Shown here in pieces: positions 55,211 to 63,149 of a stretch of 64,000 bases of DNA. The notes beneath the pieces are model-generated. The model saw nothing but the letters and a program-made list of their open reading frames with translations, made no database searches and had not been told where the DNA came from. Source of the DNA: an uncultured Acetatifactor sp. (GTDB taxonomy: Bacteria > Bacillota > Clostridia > Lachnospirales > Lachnospiraceae); contig NZ_CAJUCP010000016.1 of NCBI RefSeq assembly GCF_910585425.1, forward strand, positions 1 to 64,000, given 5' to 3'. The translations under genes were made by a program, and so were the position numbers. Within the stretch, counting starts at the first letter, position 1. Every line of letters begins with the position of its first letter.

Positions 55211-56578
55211 TTACCCCGCCAGAATCCGCCTGGCCACGTACACGCCGCTGGCGGAGGCATGGGACAGGGAATGGGTCACGCCGCTGCCATCGCCTATGAT
55301 GTACAGCCCCTTGTGCCTGCTCTCCAGGTTCCCGTCCAGCTCCACCTCCATATTGTAGAACTTCACCTCCACGCCGTAGAGCAGCGTGTCGTCATTGGCC
55401 GTGCCCGGCGCGATCTTGTCCAGGGCGTAGATCATCTCCATGATGCCGTCCAGGATGCGCTTGGGCAGCACCAGGCTCAGGTCCCCCGGGGTAGCCGCCA
55501 AAGTGGGCGTCACCATCCCCTCGGCGATCCGAGTGGCATTGCTGCGCCGTCCCCTGACCAGGTCGCCGAAGCGCTGGACAATGACCCCGCCCCCCAGCAT
55601 GTTGGAGAGCCTTGCGATGCTCTCGCCGTAGCCGTTGCTATCCTTGAAGGGCTGGGAGAAGTGCTTTGCCACCAGCAGGGCGAAGTTGGTGTTCTCCGTG
55701 CGCTTCTCGGGGCTCTCGAAGCTGTGCCCGTTCACGGTGACGATGCCGCCCACGTTCTCATTGACTACAATTCCGTAGGGATTCATGCAGAAGGTCCGCA
55801 CACTGTCCTCGAATTTCTCCGTCCTGTATACAATCTTGCTCTCATAGAGCTCGTCCGTCAGGTGGGAGAAAATCACCGCGGGCAGCTCCACCCGGACGCC
55901 GATGTCCACCCGGTTGGATTTCGTGGGGATGTCCAGCTCATGGCAGATCCTCTCCATCCATTTGCTGCCGCTGCGGCCCACGGAGACGATGCATTTCCCG
56001 CAGGTGTACGTCTCCTCCCCGCAGTGCACTTCATAGCCTCCATCTATCATCGAAATAGCGTCTACCGGCGTGTCGAAATGGAACTCTGCCTTTTCCTTCA
56101 GCGCCGCGTACAGGTTCTCCAGCACCACGAAATTGATGTCCGTGCCCAGGTGGCGCACGGAGGCGTCTAAAAGCTTTAACTTGTTCTGCATGCAGATCTT
56201 CTTGAACTGGGTCCCGGCGGTGGAATATTTCTTCGTCCCCTCCCCGCCGTATTCCATGTTGATGGCGTCCACGTACTCCATCAGACAGGTGGCCTGCCTC
56301 TTTCCGATATATTCGTGGAGGGTGCCGCCGAAATCGTTGGTGATATTGTACTTTCCGTCAGAGAACGCCCCCGCGCCGCCGAAGCCGCTCATGATGGAGC
56401 AGGACCTGCAGCCGATGCAGCTCTTTACCTTGTCCCCGTCGATCGGGCAGCGGCGCTTCTCCAGGGCATGTCCCGCCTCGAAGACCGCGATCTTCAGCGC
56501 CGGATTCTCCTTTGTCAGCTCATAGGCCGAAAATATCCCGCCCGGCCCCGCTCCTACAATGATGATGTCGTATTGCAT
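55211..56578 (-). CDS. FAD-dependent oxidoreductase, COG2509 type
   Basis: 455 residues from ATG 56578 after AGGAGG. The N-terminal dinucleotide-binding motif is IIIVGAGPGGIFSAYEL. The Cys-rich stretch CPIDGDKVKSCIGCRSCSIMSGFGGAGAFSDGKYNIT (about 43-80) is typical of this family of uncharacterised FAD dehydrogenases. The second half has SVGRSGSKWMERI and HSLSHASASGVYVARRI near the end. The substrate is unknown. It lies between the two MITE copies. Confidence 0.85.
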   Translation of the reverse strand: MQYDIIIVGAGPGGIFSAYELTKENPALKIAVFEAGHALEKRRCPIDGDKVKSCIGCRSCSIMSGFGGAGAFSDGKYNITNDFGGTLHEYIGKRQATCLMEYVDAINMEYGGEGTKKYSTAGTQFKKICMQNKLKLLDASVRHLGTDINFVVLENLYAALKEKAEFHFDTPVDAISMIDGGYEVHCGEETYTCGKCIVSVGRSGSKWMERICHELDIPTKSNRVDIGVRVELPAVIFSHLTDELYESKIVYRTEKFEDSVRTFCMNPYGIVVNENVGGIVTVNGHSFESPEKRTENTNFALLVAKHFSQPFKDSNGYGESIARLSNMLGGGVIVQRFGDLVRGRRSNATRIAEGMVTPTLAATPGDLSLVLPKRILDGIMEMIYALDKIAPGTANDDTLLYGVEVKFYNMEVELDGNLESRHKGLYIIGDGSGVTHSLSHASASGVYVARRILAG

Positions 56579-56678
56579 ATAACCTCCTCGCTTTCCACCG
56601 CCCGCTTCCTTCCGGCCGGATTTCCCCACAGGCTATTCTAACACAGGCCCGGCCACTGCGCAAGCGAACGGCAGGATT

Positions 56679-57323
56679 TTAGAGGTTATGCTGCCCGTCC
56701 TCATCCACGGACTCATCGGCCTCTGCGGCCTCATCGCTCCGCAGCTGATTCCCTATGCTGGCCTCCTCGTCCTCGATTTCCTTCTTCACGGACTGAATCT
56801 TCGTGTCCTCGGCGATGGCCCGCATGATCAGGTTCAGATCCTCGGGCGAGAACATGCCGGCTGCCTTGGAGAGGAGCCCGATGCTGTTCCGGTTCACCTT
56901 CAGATGCCCTCCGCCGGACAGGGGGATGTTCAGCACATTCTTCTCGTCCGTCATGTCCCCCAGGCAGATGCTGTTGGTCTTTTCGTCGCACACAAAGACT
57001 ACTCCATTGTATTCAATCACGCCGTCCTTGGCCAGATGCCCGTAAGGCACCTTGGAGCACTCCCGCATGCTCCCTATGGGGTTTGGCTTGCCGGCAACGG
57101 CGGCCTGGTATATCTTTTCCGCCTCCGACCGGGGCCCTTTGGCGCCCTCCTCGTCCTCTTCCATGTCCTCCGGCACCGGCAGATGTCTGTCTGCCGTGGC
57201 CCACGCGGTATTGCCGGATGCTCCGCCGGGAAGCCCAAGCTCCGCGAAACGCTTCCCCGGCACTTCTGTAGACCGCTTCGCAAGCAAAGCGTCCGTCCCT
57301 GTATAACCTGTTCCAATTCTCAT
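56679..57323 (-). CDS. Hypothetical acidic protein
   Basis: 214 residues with AGGGAG upstream. Starts MRIGTGYTGTDALLAKRS, has no signal or membrane helix, and ends in an acidic tail. The middle (VVFVCDEKTNSICLGDMTDEKNVLNIPLSGGGHLKVNRNSIGLLSKAAGMFSPEDLNLIMRAIAEDTK) looks folded. I do not recognise a family. It shares the start MRI.TG with the next gene upstream, and the two are probably co-transcribed. Confidence 0.7.
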   Translation of the reverse strand: MRIGTGYTGTDALLAKRSTEVPGKRFAELGLPGGASGNTAWATADRHLPVPEDMEEDEEGAKGPRSEAEKIYQAAVAGKPNPIGSMRECSKVPYGHLAKDGVIEYNGVVFVCDEKTNSICLGDMTDEKNVLNIPLSGGGHLKVNRNSIGLLSKAAGMFSPEDLNLIMRAIAEDTKIQSVKKEIEDEEASIGNQLRSDEAAEADESVDEDGQHNL

Positions 57324-57437
57324 AGCATATCTCCCTGTCCCATGCCCTTCTTCCGGGCAGTCTCTCCATTCTCTCCGCTCCGCTGCCTGCTCCCGTCATG
57401 TCCTCGGTTCCATCAGGAACGGCGCGGCCCTTCGCGC

Positions 57438-58100
57438 TTACCCCCGGAAATTGTAGCGGCTCAGATAGGAATTGGTCAGAGCCCCGCTGGAGGTATACTG
57501 GCTGGCTGCGTTTGTGGCGCTGACAGCCGCGTTGTCGGCTGCCCTGGAAGCCACGGCCTGCATCCTCTTTGCGAAGTCCCCGGAAGCGCCCAGGGCCGCC
57601 TTGACCTTCTCTGCGTCCGCCTCCGCCAGCTTATCCTTGTTCAGGGAAAGGGAGCCGTCCTTCCTGACCGTGATGCCGATCTCCTCCAGCTTATCCTTGT
57701 TGGAGGAGGCGATTTCCTTCATGGTCTGGCGATAATAATCATTCAGGATACCGGAGGATTTCCTAAGCCCCTCCATGGTATCGTTATAATGCTGCACCAC
57801 ATTGGCCGCCGTGCCGGTCAAGTCCTTGCCGCCCACATCCGCTTTCTCCGCCAGGAGCTTCGTCTGCTCCTTCAGGGAGGTGGCGGACTTCTCCAGCTTC
57901 TCGTAATTGCTCCGAAGCAGCCTTGCGCTCTGGACGCTGTTGGCGTTCATCATCATGCCCAGCCTACTGTTCTGGAGCCCTGAATTGTTCCGGGCCGCGC
58001 TCAGCAGGGAGCTGCGCCTGGATGCCGATATGCTCGTCCTCCTCCTGCTGTGGTTCAGCATCTGCGTGGTAGTCCTTCTGATTCCTGTTCTGATTCTCAT
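57438..58100 (-). CDS. Hypothetical protein with flagellar-cap-like end
   Basis: 220 residues, GAGGG upstream. The N-terminus is Arg/Ser-rich; the middle is coiled-coil (SNYEKLEKSATSLKEQTKLLAEK). The C-terminal half reads EIASSNKDKLEEIGITVRKDGSLSLNKDKL and ends SYLSRYNFRG; this resembles the repeat logic of FliD or hook-cap proteins (G-I-T...G.L.LD..KL). No other flagellar gene lies in the window, so the name is not given. MITE copy 2 lies 28 bp upstream. Confidence 0.65.
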   Translation of the reverse strand: MRIRTGIRRTTTQMLNHSRRRTSISASRRSSLLSAARNNSGLQNSRLGMMMNANSVQSARLLRSNYEKLEKSATSLKEQTKLLAEKADVGGKDLTGTAANVVQHYNDTMEGLRKSSGILNDYYRQTMKEIASSNKDKLEEIGITVRKDGSLSLNKDKLAEADAEKVKAALGASGDFAKRMQAVASRAADNAAVSATNAASQYTSSGALTNSYLSRYNFRG

Positions 58101-58127
58101 GTTTCATCCCTCATTTCTGTTATAATC

Positions 58128-58229
58128 TATACTGCACACCGGTTAAATTTGCAGTGCAACCCGACTGCAGACCGCCAGCCAAGCGCTTTCCCGGGGACGC
58201 CACTGTAAATCCTGGCGGTCTGCAGTATA
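58128..58229 (-). mobile_element. 102-bp MITE-like element, copy 2
   Basis: Reverse complement of copy 1, same length, 5 differences. It sits in the promoter region of the 57438 gene. On the minus strand TTTAAC in the element, 17 nt, then TATAAC outside could act as a promoter. Confidence 0.88.
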
Positions 58230-58354
58230 TATAGTCCTTATTTGCTTATAACCGAAGCCTGCCCTGCATATCCCGTTTTCAGCCCGGGCCGCCGAACCGG
58301 GGATGCCTATCCGAGAGGAGGCTTTCCCAAATGCCCGGCCGCGGGCCTGGCGTT

Positions 58355-59047
58355 TTATACGGTTTTTAGATATTTCGTATACGTTTTGGCGAATTCTGAA
58401 TATTTCTCCCTGGCCAGGTACACATTCTCTCCGTTCTTCAGCCGCACAGCCCCTGTCCCGTATTCCGCCACATAGGCCAGGTTCACCAGATAGCCCCTGT
58501 GGCAGCGGAAGAACCCGTCTCCCAGCAGCTCCTCCATGCTCTTCATGGTGGCATAGATCGTGATGTTCTCGCCCAGGGTATGAATCTCCACCTTCCGCTT
58601 ATGGCTCTCCACATACAGGATCTCCTTCTTCTGCACCACATAGCTTCTGGCCCTGGTCTGGAAGAAAAGCTGGTTCCCGCCTGCGCTCTCCATTTTCCGG
58701 ACTTCCCGGCAGGCGTTCTCGAACACCCTGCAGAACTTCTCCGGCTCCACGGGCTTGAGCAGATAGGAGAAAGCCGATACCTCAAAAGCCTCCGCCGCGT
58801 ATTCCTTCAGGGCCGTCACAAATATCAGGATGGTCTTCTCCTGGTTGATGCGCAGGATCCTGGCCACCTCTATCCCGCTCATCTCCTCCATCTGGATATC
58901 CAGAAGCAATATATCAAAATGCCCCTTGGCCTCCAGAAAACGCTTCCCCGTATCGAAGCAAGCCACCTCGCAGTCCGGCTCCTGCCTCCTGATCAGGCTG
59001 CGCAGCCTGGCACAGCCCTCCTTGTCATCATCACATATCGCGACCCT
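58355..59047 (-). CDS. LytTR-type response regulator
   Basis: 230 residues from ATG 59047 (MRVAICDDDKEGC); an ATG at 59062 is also in frame and overlaps the upstream ORF by ATGA. Receiver Asp in ILLLDIQMEEMSGIEVA. LytTR DNA-binding domain (about 120-230: VVQKKEILYVESHKRKVEIHTLGE, GFFRCHRGYLVNLAYVAEYG). AgrA/VirR-like regulators use it to control toxins, bacteriocins and virulence. No histidine kinase is adjacent, so the partner is elsewhere or absent. Confidence 0.88.
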   Translation of the reverse strand, partial: RVAICDDDKEGCARLRSLIRRQEPDCEVACFDTGKRFLEAKGHFDILLLDIQMEEMSGIEVARILRINQEKTILIFVTALKEYAAEAFEVSAFSYLLKPVEPEKFCRVFENACREVRKMESAGGNQLFFQTRARSYVVQKKEILYVESHKRKVEIHTLGENITIYATMKSMEELLGDGFFRCHRGYLVNLAYVAEYGTGAVRLKNGENVYLAREKYSEFAKTYTKYLKTV

Positions 59048-59058
59048 CATGCCCCACC

Positions 59059-59280
59059 TCATGTCTCACGCGTCCCGGGCTTCCTGCTCCGGCCCCGGGC
59101 CGCGCTTCCTCTTTTATTTCGACAGGATGGCCATGCCACTTTTGGGTAATGTAACAAACTGCTGTCCATAATGTCACGAATCGTTGCGGGCCCCTCCCCG
59201 TGTCCTCCGGATGCCGCAGTGCAGACAATGAAACCAAAAAGGACAGCAAACCAGTGTTTCCACCTCTGTCTGCTGTCCAT
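59059..59280 (-). CDS. 73-residue secreted-type peptide ORF coupled to the LytTR gene
   Basis: ATG 59280 with AAGGACAGG upstream. N-terminal segment (RWKHWFAVLFGFIVCTAASGG) looks like a signal or membrane helix; the rest is basic with one Cys in WPSCRNKRG. Its TGA overlaps the in-frame ATG 59062 of the regulator. Such peptide-regulator coupling suggests a signal or membrane-tethered modulator, but the sequence itself matches no family known to me. Confidence 0.45.
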   Translation of the reverse strand: MDSRQRWKHWFAVLFGFIVCTAASGGHGEGPATIRDIMDSSLLHYPKVAWPSCRNKRGSAARGRSRKPGTRET

Positions 59281-59432
59281 AGCATTCTACCTGTCCTTAT
59301 GCTTTTTATTTCGGCATAGGTTGGAGAAAAGTTTATCGGAAATAATTATTTTCTTCTTTTTTATATCATGCTATAATGTCGATAGGAAGGCATATCGTGT
59401 CGTGCGGTAATGCTATGAAAGGAGCGAAAGAC

Positions 59433-59984
59433 ATGGCGTTAGCACAGTTACAGACTTATACGGAAGAGGATTACTATAACATGCCGGAGGATGTCCGGGC
59501 AGAGCTGATTGATGGGCAGTTCTATTATATGGCTTCTCCGAGCCGAACCCACCAGAGGATATTAGGCTGGCTTTATGCCACAATATACAACTATATCCAA
59601 TCAAAGCAGGGTTCCTGTGAGGTCTATCCGACCCCGTTTGCGGTTAAGCTGTTCGAAAGCGACTACAGCACGATAGTAGAGCCGGACATAAGCGTAATCT
59701 GCGACCCGGGCAAGCTGACCGACAAGGGCTGCACCGGCGCGCCTGACTGGATCGTGGAAATCATATCCCCCGGCACGGCCAGCCACGACTATGTGCGCAA
59801 GCTGAAACTCTATCTGGATGCCGGGGTGAAGGAATATTGGATTGTTGACCCCTCAAAAAAGACCATCTATGCGTACCATCTGGAAGAAGCCAAGTTTGAA
59901 GTCACCTCATACACCTTCCGGGACAAGATAAAGGCCAATCTCTATGACGACCTGTGGATCGACTTTGGGGAGCTGCGGCTGTAA
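59433..59984 (+). CDS. Uma2-family (DUF820) endonuclease-like protein
   Basis: 183 residues from ATG 59433 after AAAGGAG; an ATG at 59376 has no site. The pattern MPEDVRAELIDGQFYYMASPSRTHQRIL, VEPDISVICDPGKL, WIVEIISPGTASHDYVRKLKLYLDAGVKEYWIVD is the full Uma2 core, a PD-(D/E)XK-fold nuclease. Found in mobile regions; role unknown. Region slightly more AT-rich than neighbours. Confidence 0.88.
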   Translation: MALAQLQTYTEEDYYNMPEDVRAELIDGQFYYMASPSRTHQRILGWLYATIYNYIQSKQGSCEVYPTPFAVKLFESDYSTIVEPDISVICDPGKLTDKGCTGAPDWIVEIISPGTASHDYVRKLKLYLDAGVKEYWIVDPSKKTIYAYHLEEAKFEVTSYTFRDKIKANLYDDLWIDFGELRL

Positions 59985-60029
59985 GGCTTTTCGCAGCAGC
60001 CCCAGGCCATGACCATTTGCTCCAAGCAA

Positions 60030-60067
60030 AAAGCCCCCAAAGCTAGCGCTTTTGAGGGGCCTTTTTT
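60030..60067. terminator. Bidirectional terminator after the Uma2 gene
   Basis: GCCCC (60033-60037) pairs with GGGGC (60056-60060), with inner AAAGC/GCTTT; CCTTTTTT follows on the plus strand and a GCTTTTT run on the minus strand. Confidence 0.8.
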
Positions 60068-60097
60068 ATTCCTCCTGCCGTCCGGACCGCCTTGCCG

Positions 60098-60517
60098 CTA
60101 CAGCCGCCGCAACTGCCCTAAGATGTAATTCACCTTCTCTATGGCGTCCTCCACCTGCCGCCTGGCATCGTTTATCTTGGACTGCACCAGCATATCCGCC
60201 ACGAACCCGTCGAAGAAATAATCCGCGAAGGTCAGGAAATCCCCTGTCTGGATATGGAACTCCGGTATACTGTCCACATCCATCAGCTCCCTCTGGAACC
60301 GCTTCAGGGCGGCGCGGGCCTGCTGCACCAGCGCGTCCGCGTCCTTCATTTTGGAGCGCTTGATGAAGGTGGTGATCATCCCTCCGCCCAGCATGTCCAC
60401 GATGCCCCAGTTTCCTGCGCTGCTCAGGCAGTCCTTGGCCTGTTCCAGACAGCGCAGCGCCTCCTGCCCCGCATATGTCGCCTCGTTTATTTCCCTCCTG
60501 TAGTCCATCTCTGCCAT
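60098..60517 (-). CDS. Conserved helical hypothetical protein
   Basis: 139 residues with AAAGGAA upstream. Helical and soluble: ALRCLEQAKDCLSSAGNWGIVDMLGGGMITTFIKRSKMKDA, later PEFHIQTGDFLTFADYFFDGFVADMLVQSKINDARRQV. The pattern is one I recognise only as an uncharacterised Firmicutes protein of similar size. Function unknown. Separate from its neighbours by a terminator upstream and a 182-bp gap downstream. Confidence 0.72.
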   Translation of the reverse strand: MAEMDYRREINEATYAGQEALRCLEQAKDCLSSAGNWGIVDMLGGGMITTFIKRSKMKDADALVQQARAALKRFQRELMDVDSIPEFHIQTGDFLTFADYFFDGFVADMLVQSKINDARRQVEDAIEKVNYILGQLRRL

Positions 60518-60699
60518 CGCTCATTTTCCTTTCTTCAAAAACAGACGCGGCCCCCGCCGGAATCCGGGAAGCGCTCCGTGAACCCTCTGTCCGGTTTCAG
60601 TATAAATATCCGGGCAGAGCTTTTCAATAGGGAATTGCGCACTATAAGCGGGGCTAAAGTCCACGATGCCGCAGACCCGTCTTTTCTGCAGGGCAATCC

Positions 60700-62817
60700 T
60701 TATTCTGTCGCCTTGTCGGATTGCCCCGAACCGTCGGCCTGCCCCAGCAATATATGATAGTAATAAACCGGCATGGCGCTCCAGCCATGGCAGAGGCTTC
60801 CCGCATTGTCGAAGTCGCTGGCTCCTGCTTCCGTCTCCCAGACCGTGGTGCCGCCGTACTCCGCCATGGGGGCATAAATGCGCCGGATATCCTCCAGAAT
60901 CACGGGAGCATACCGCTCTCTGTCCACCTTCAGCCAGGCGTCATACTTAAAGCAGAGCATGGACAGGGACACCTCCGTCAGGGTTTTGTCCGTCCGCAGC
61001 CGCTCGCACAGGCCCAGGGCCTCCTCTCCTTCCACAGCGCCGCAGAGGATGGCCAGGGCATTCCCCAGCTGGCTGGCTCCGCCTCCCGTAGCCAGGTTAT
61101 GGCAAATCTTTGCCTCCTCGTCCCAGAACGTCTCATAGATGCGCTGGTTCAGCCGCTGTGCCAGCGCCCTGTAATCCGCCGGAGCGCGCTCCTTCCCTTC
61201 CGCCGAACGCACCTCCGACGTGGTACGTCCTCCTTCCGTGGCGCGTTCTCCCTCCGCGGCACGCTCCCATTCCGTGGCGCGTTTTCCCTCCGTGGCACGC
61301 CCCTCTTCCATTCCCAGCTTCTCCCCAATATCCGCAAGATGCTGCAAAGCAAGGGACAGCAGGCTGTTCAGCAGCACATCCGGCACGGAAGGATCCGTTG
61401 CGTAGCCGTCCAGCCCCTCCCGCCATTCATAGAAGTTCCAATACCGCTCCCGTCCCGCAAAGGGCAGCACCAGCCCCTCTTCCATGGAATGCTCCTCTTC
61501 CATGGAATGCCCCTCTTTCATCCGTCCCGTGAAAGCCTCCGCCACGGACACCAGCTTCGGCCATATCTCCCTCAGGAACTCCCTGTCACCGCTGTAGTCC
61601 AGATATTCCCGGCACTCCGTGATATAATGCAGGGAAAAAGACGGAATCACGAAGTCCATCTCAATGGGATAACAGATCGACAGCAGGCCGTCCTCCCGCC
61701 TGTCTTTGGACATCAGCTCCAGGGAGGCCCGGGGGAAACGGTACTCCCCGAAGGCATAATACCCGCATAGCATCTGGTTGCGGCTGTCCATGGCATAAAG
61801 CGCCTGCTCCCTCCAGGGGCAGTCCTCATAATGCTCATGCATGCACAGGTGCAGGGTCTCCACGCACATATCGTAAATCTTCTCCTGGAACGCATCCAGA
61901 CCGGGTCGCTCCCTCTCCGCCAGCATATACATGGTAGGCGCGATTCCAAGCTGCTCCACCGTCACGGGCTGCTCGGAATGGATCTCCAGATAGCGGCAGC
62001 CCAGCCTGCGGAAAGGATTGCGGTACACGTTGCGCCCCTCCTTCGCCCTGTAGAAGACGCTGAAGTCCCTGCTGCCGATAATCCGCCGCACCCGCCCGTC
62101 CTCCATATGTTCCCCATAAGCGATGGTGATGTCCTGGGCACAGGGCGAATCCAGCTTCAGGCACAGGAACCCCACCTGCTCGCTGCCCAGGTCGTAGACT
62201 ACAGTTAGGTCGTCAATCCGTGCGCACTCCACCCCATCCACATCAGGCAGGAAAACAAGCTTGTCAATGGGCCTGAGGCGCAGGGGCAGCTCCTGTTCCA
62301 CCACCGCCGAAGGGCTAAAATCCGAGAGCTCCCCCGTCATCCAGCCGTCCTCCCTGGAGGCGTCATAGCCGTAGCCCAGCCCCAACTGGCCGGTGATGAC
62401 GTGCATCCTGTGGCTCAGGTATGCCCTGCTCATGCGGGAGAGGGTCTCCCCGCCGCTCCTGCACAATATCCCTCCTTCCCCCGCCAGCTCATAGAGCAGC
62501 CCCGCATTGCCCCTGTAATAGGTGGAGGAGGTGCTGATGCCATAGTACCACACCACGATGGCCAGGCGGTTCTCCCCCTTCCGGCACACATCCGAAATGT
62601 CCACCTCGTCATACACCTTGTCATAGGGGAAATCCGGATACTGCCCCCACGCCGCCAGCTCCCCGTTCACATAGGCGGCATAATTGCTGTCCGCCGAGAT
62701 ACGCAGCACCGCCCTCCCGGCCTCATAGGGAAAGCAGTCCACGAACTCCCCGTACTCGTCCGCCTGAGGGCTGTCATTGCACCAGATCCATTCCGCTCCG
62801 TCAAATATACGCTCCAT
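60700..62817 (-). CDS. GH78-like alpha-L-rhamnosidase
   Basis: 705 residues from ATG 62817, GGAAGGA 7 nt upstream. N-terminal beta domain, then the (alpha/alpha)6 barrel with DCPWREQALYAMDSRNQ (acid/base region, about 350) and later WNFYEW, the GH78 pattern; the C-terminal TTVWETEAGASDFDNAGSLCHGW is typical. No signal peptide. Two repeat-derived insertions disrupt otherwise conserved spacing: GHSMEEEHSMEEG at 61472-61524 and a 40-residue RATEGK/RATEWE block at 61187-61314. Reading upstream of 62817 also stays open to 63036 but is repeat sequence, not family. Confidence 0.88.
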   Translation of the reverse strand: MERIFDGAEWIWCNDSPQADEYGEFVDCFPYEAGRAVLRISADSNYAAYVNGELAAWGQYPDFPYDKVYDEVDISDVCRKGENRLAIVVWYYGISTSSTYYRGNAGLLYELAGEGGILCRSGGETLSRMSRAYLSHRMHVITGQLGLGYGYDASREDGWMTGELSDFSPSAVVEQELPLRLRPIDKLVFLPDVDGVECARIDDLTVVYDLGSEQVGFLCLKLDSPCAQDITIAYGEHMEDGRVRRIIGSRDFSVFYRAKEGRNVYRNPFRRLGCRYLEIHSEQPVTVEQLGIAPTMYMLAERERPGLDAFQEKIYDMCVETLHLCMHEHYEDCPWREQALYAMDSRNQMLCGYYAFGEYRFPRASLELMSKDRREDGLLSICYPIEMDFVIPSFSLHYITECREYLDYSGDREFLREIWPKLVSVAEAFTGRMKEGHSMEEEHSMEEGLVLPFAGRERYWNFYEWREGLDGYATDPSVPDVLLNSLLSLALQHLADIGEKLGMEEGRATEGKRATEWERAAEGERATEGGRTTSEVRSAEGKERAPADYRALAQRLNQRIYETFWDEEAKICHNLATGGGASQLGNALAILCGAVEGEEALGLCERLRTDKTLTEVSLSMLCFKYDAWLKVDRERYAPVILEDIRRIYAPMAEYGGTTVWETEAGASDFDNAGSLCHGWSAMPVYYYHILLGQADGSGQSDKATE
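61187..61314 (-). repeat. 18-bp coding repeat within the rhamnosidase gene
   Basis: About seven 18-nt units close to CTTCCGTGGCGCGTTCTC (plus), encoding hexapeptides RATEGK, RATEWE, RAAEGE, RATEGG. Related to the pilus-locus 18-mer CTTCCATGGAGTGCTCTT. Confidence 0.88.
61472..61524 (-). repeat. 18-bp coding repeat, second block in rhamnosidase gene
   Basis: Nearly three units of CCATGGAATGCCCCTCTT, matching the fibre-locus array at 11640-11700 closely. Encodes HSMEEE HSMEEG. Minus strand AGAGGAGCATTCCATG. Confidence 0.88.
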
Positions 62818-62938
62818 ATAGATTCCTTCCCTCTCCGTCCTCCCCAAACGCCCGGACATCCTACGCCCTTCTCCCGTCATCCGTAGCCGGGGCAATCTTC
62901 CTCCCTGTATCCGCAGACCGCCGCGAGCAAGGCCCACT

Positions 62939-63022
62939 GCCTCCACGGGCCGCCTCCTTGAGCACCGCCGCTGCCTCCACGGGCCGCCTACATGAGCACC
63001 GCCGCTGCCTCCACGGGCAGGC
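62939..63022 (-). repeat. 34-bp tandem repeat upstream of the rhamnosidase gene
   Basis: Two complete units start at 62939 and 62973, and a partial one at 63007 (GCCTCCACGGGCCGCC core). This is the content of the 332-bp gap 62818-63149, which holds no gene. Same period length as the 8433 array, different sequence. Confidence 0.85.
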
Positions 63023-63149
63023 CCGCTGTTTCGCAAGCCCCGGCAACAGCCTCCCTTCGTGCCGTTACCGCAGCCCTCTGCGATACCCGCCCCCCATATC
63101 CGGCCCCACGCCCACAGTCCACGCGGGGCTTTGCGTCCGCCCGACAGAA

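Noticed and set aside
57438..58100. Calling this gene fliD
   Set aside because: Only the C-terminal pattern is similar; length and context do not fit.
62818..63036. Extended N-terminus of the rhamnosidase
   Set aside because: It is translation of the 34-bp repeats, and a good ribosome site lies before ATG 62817.
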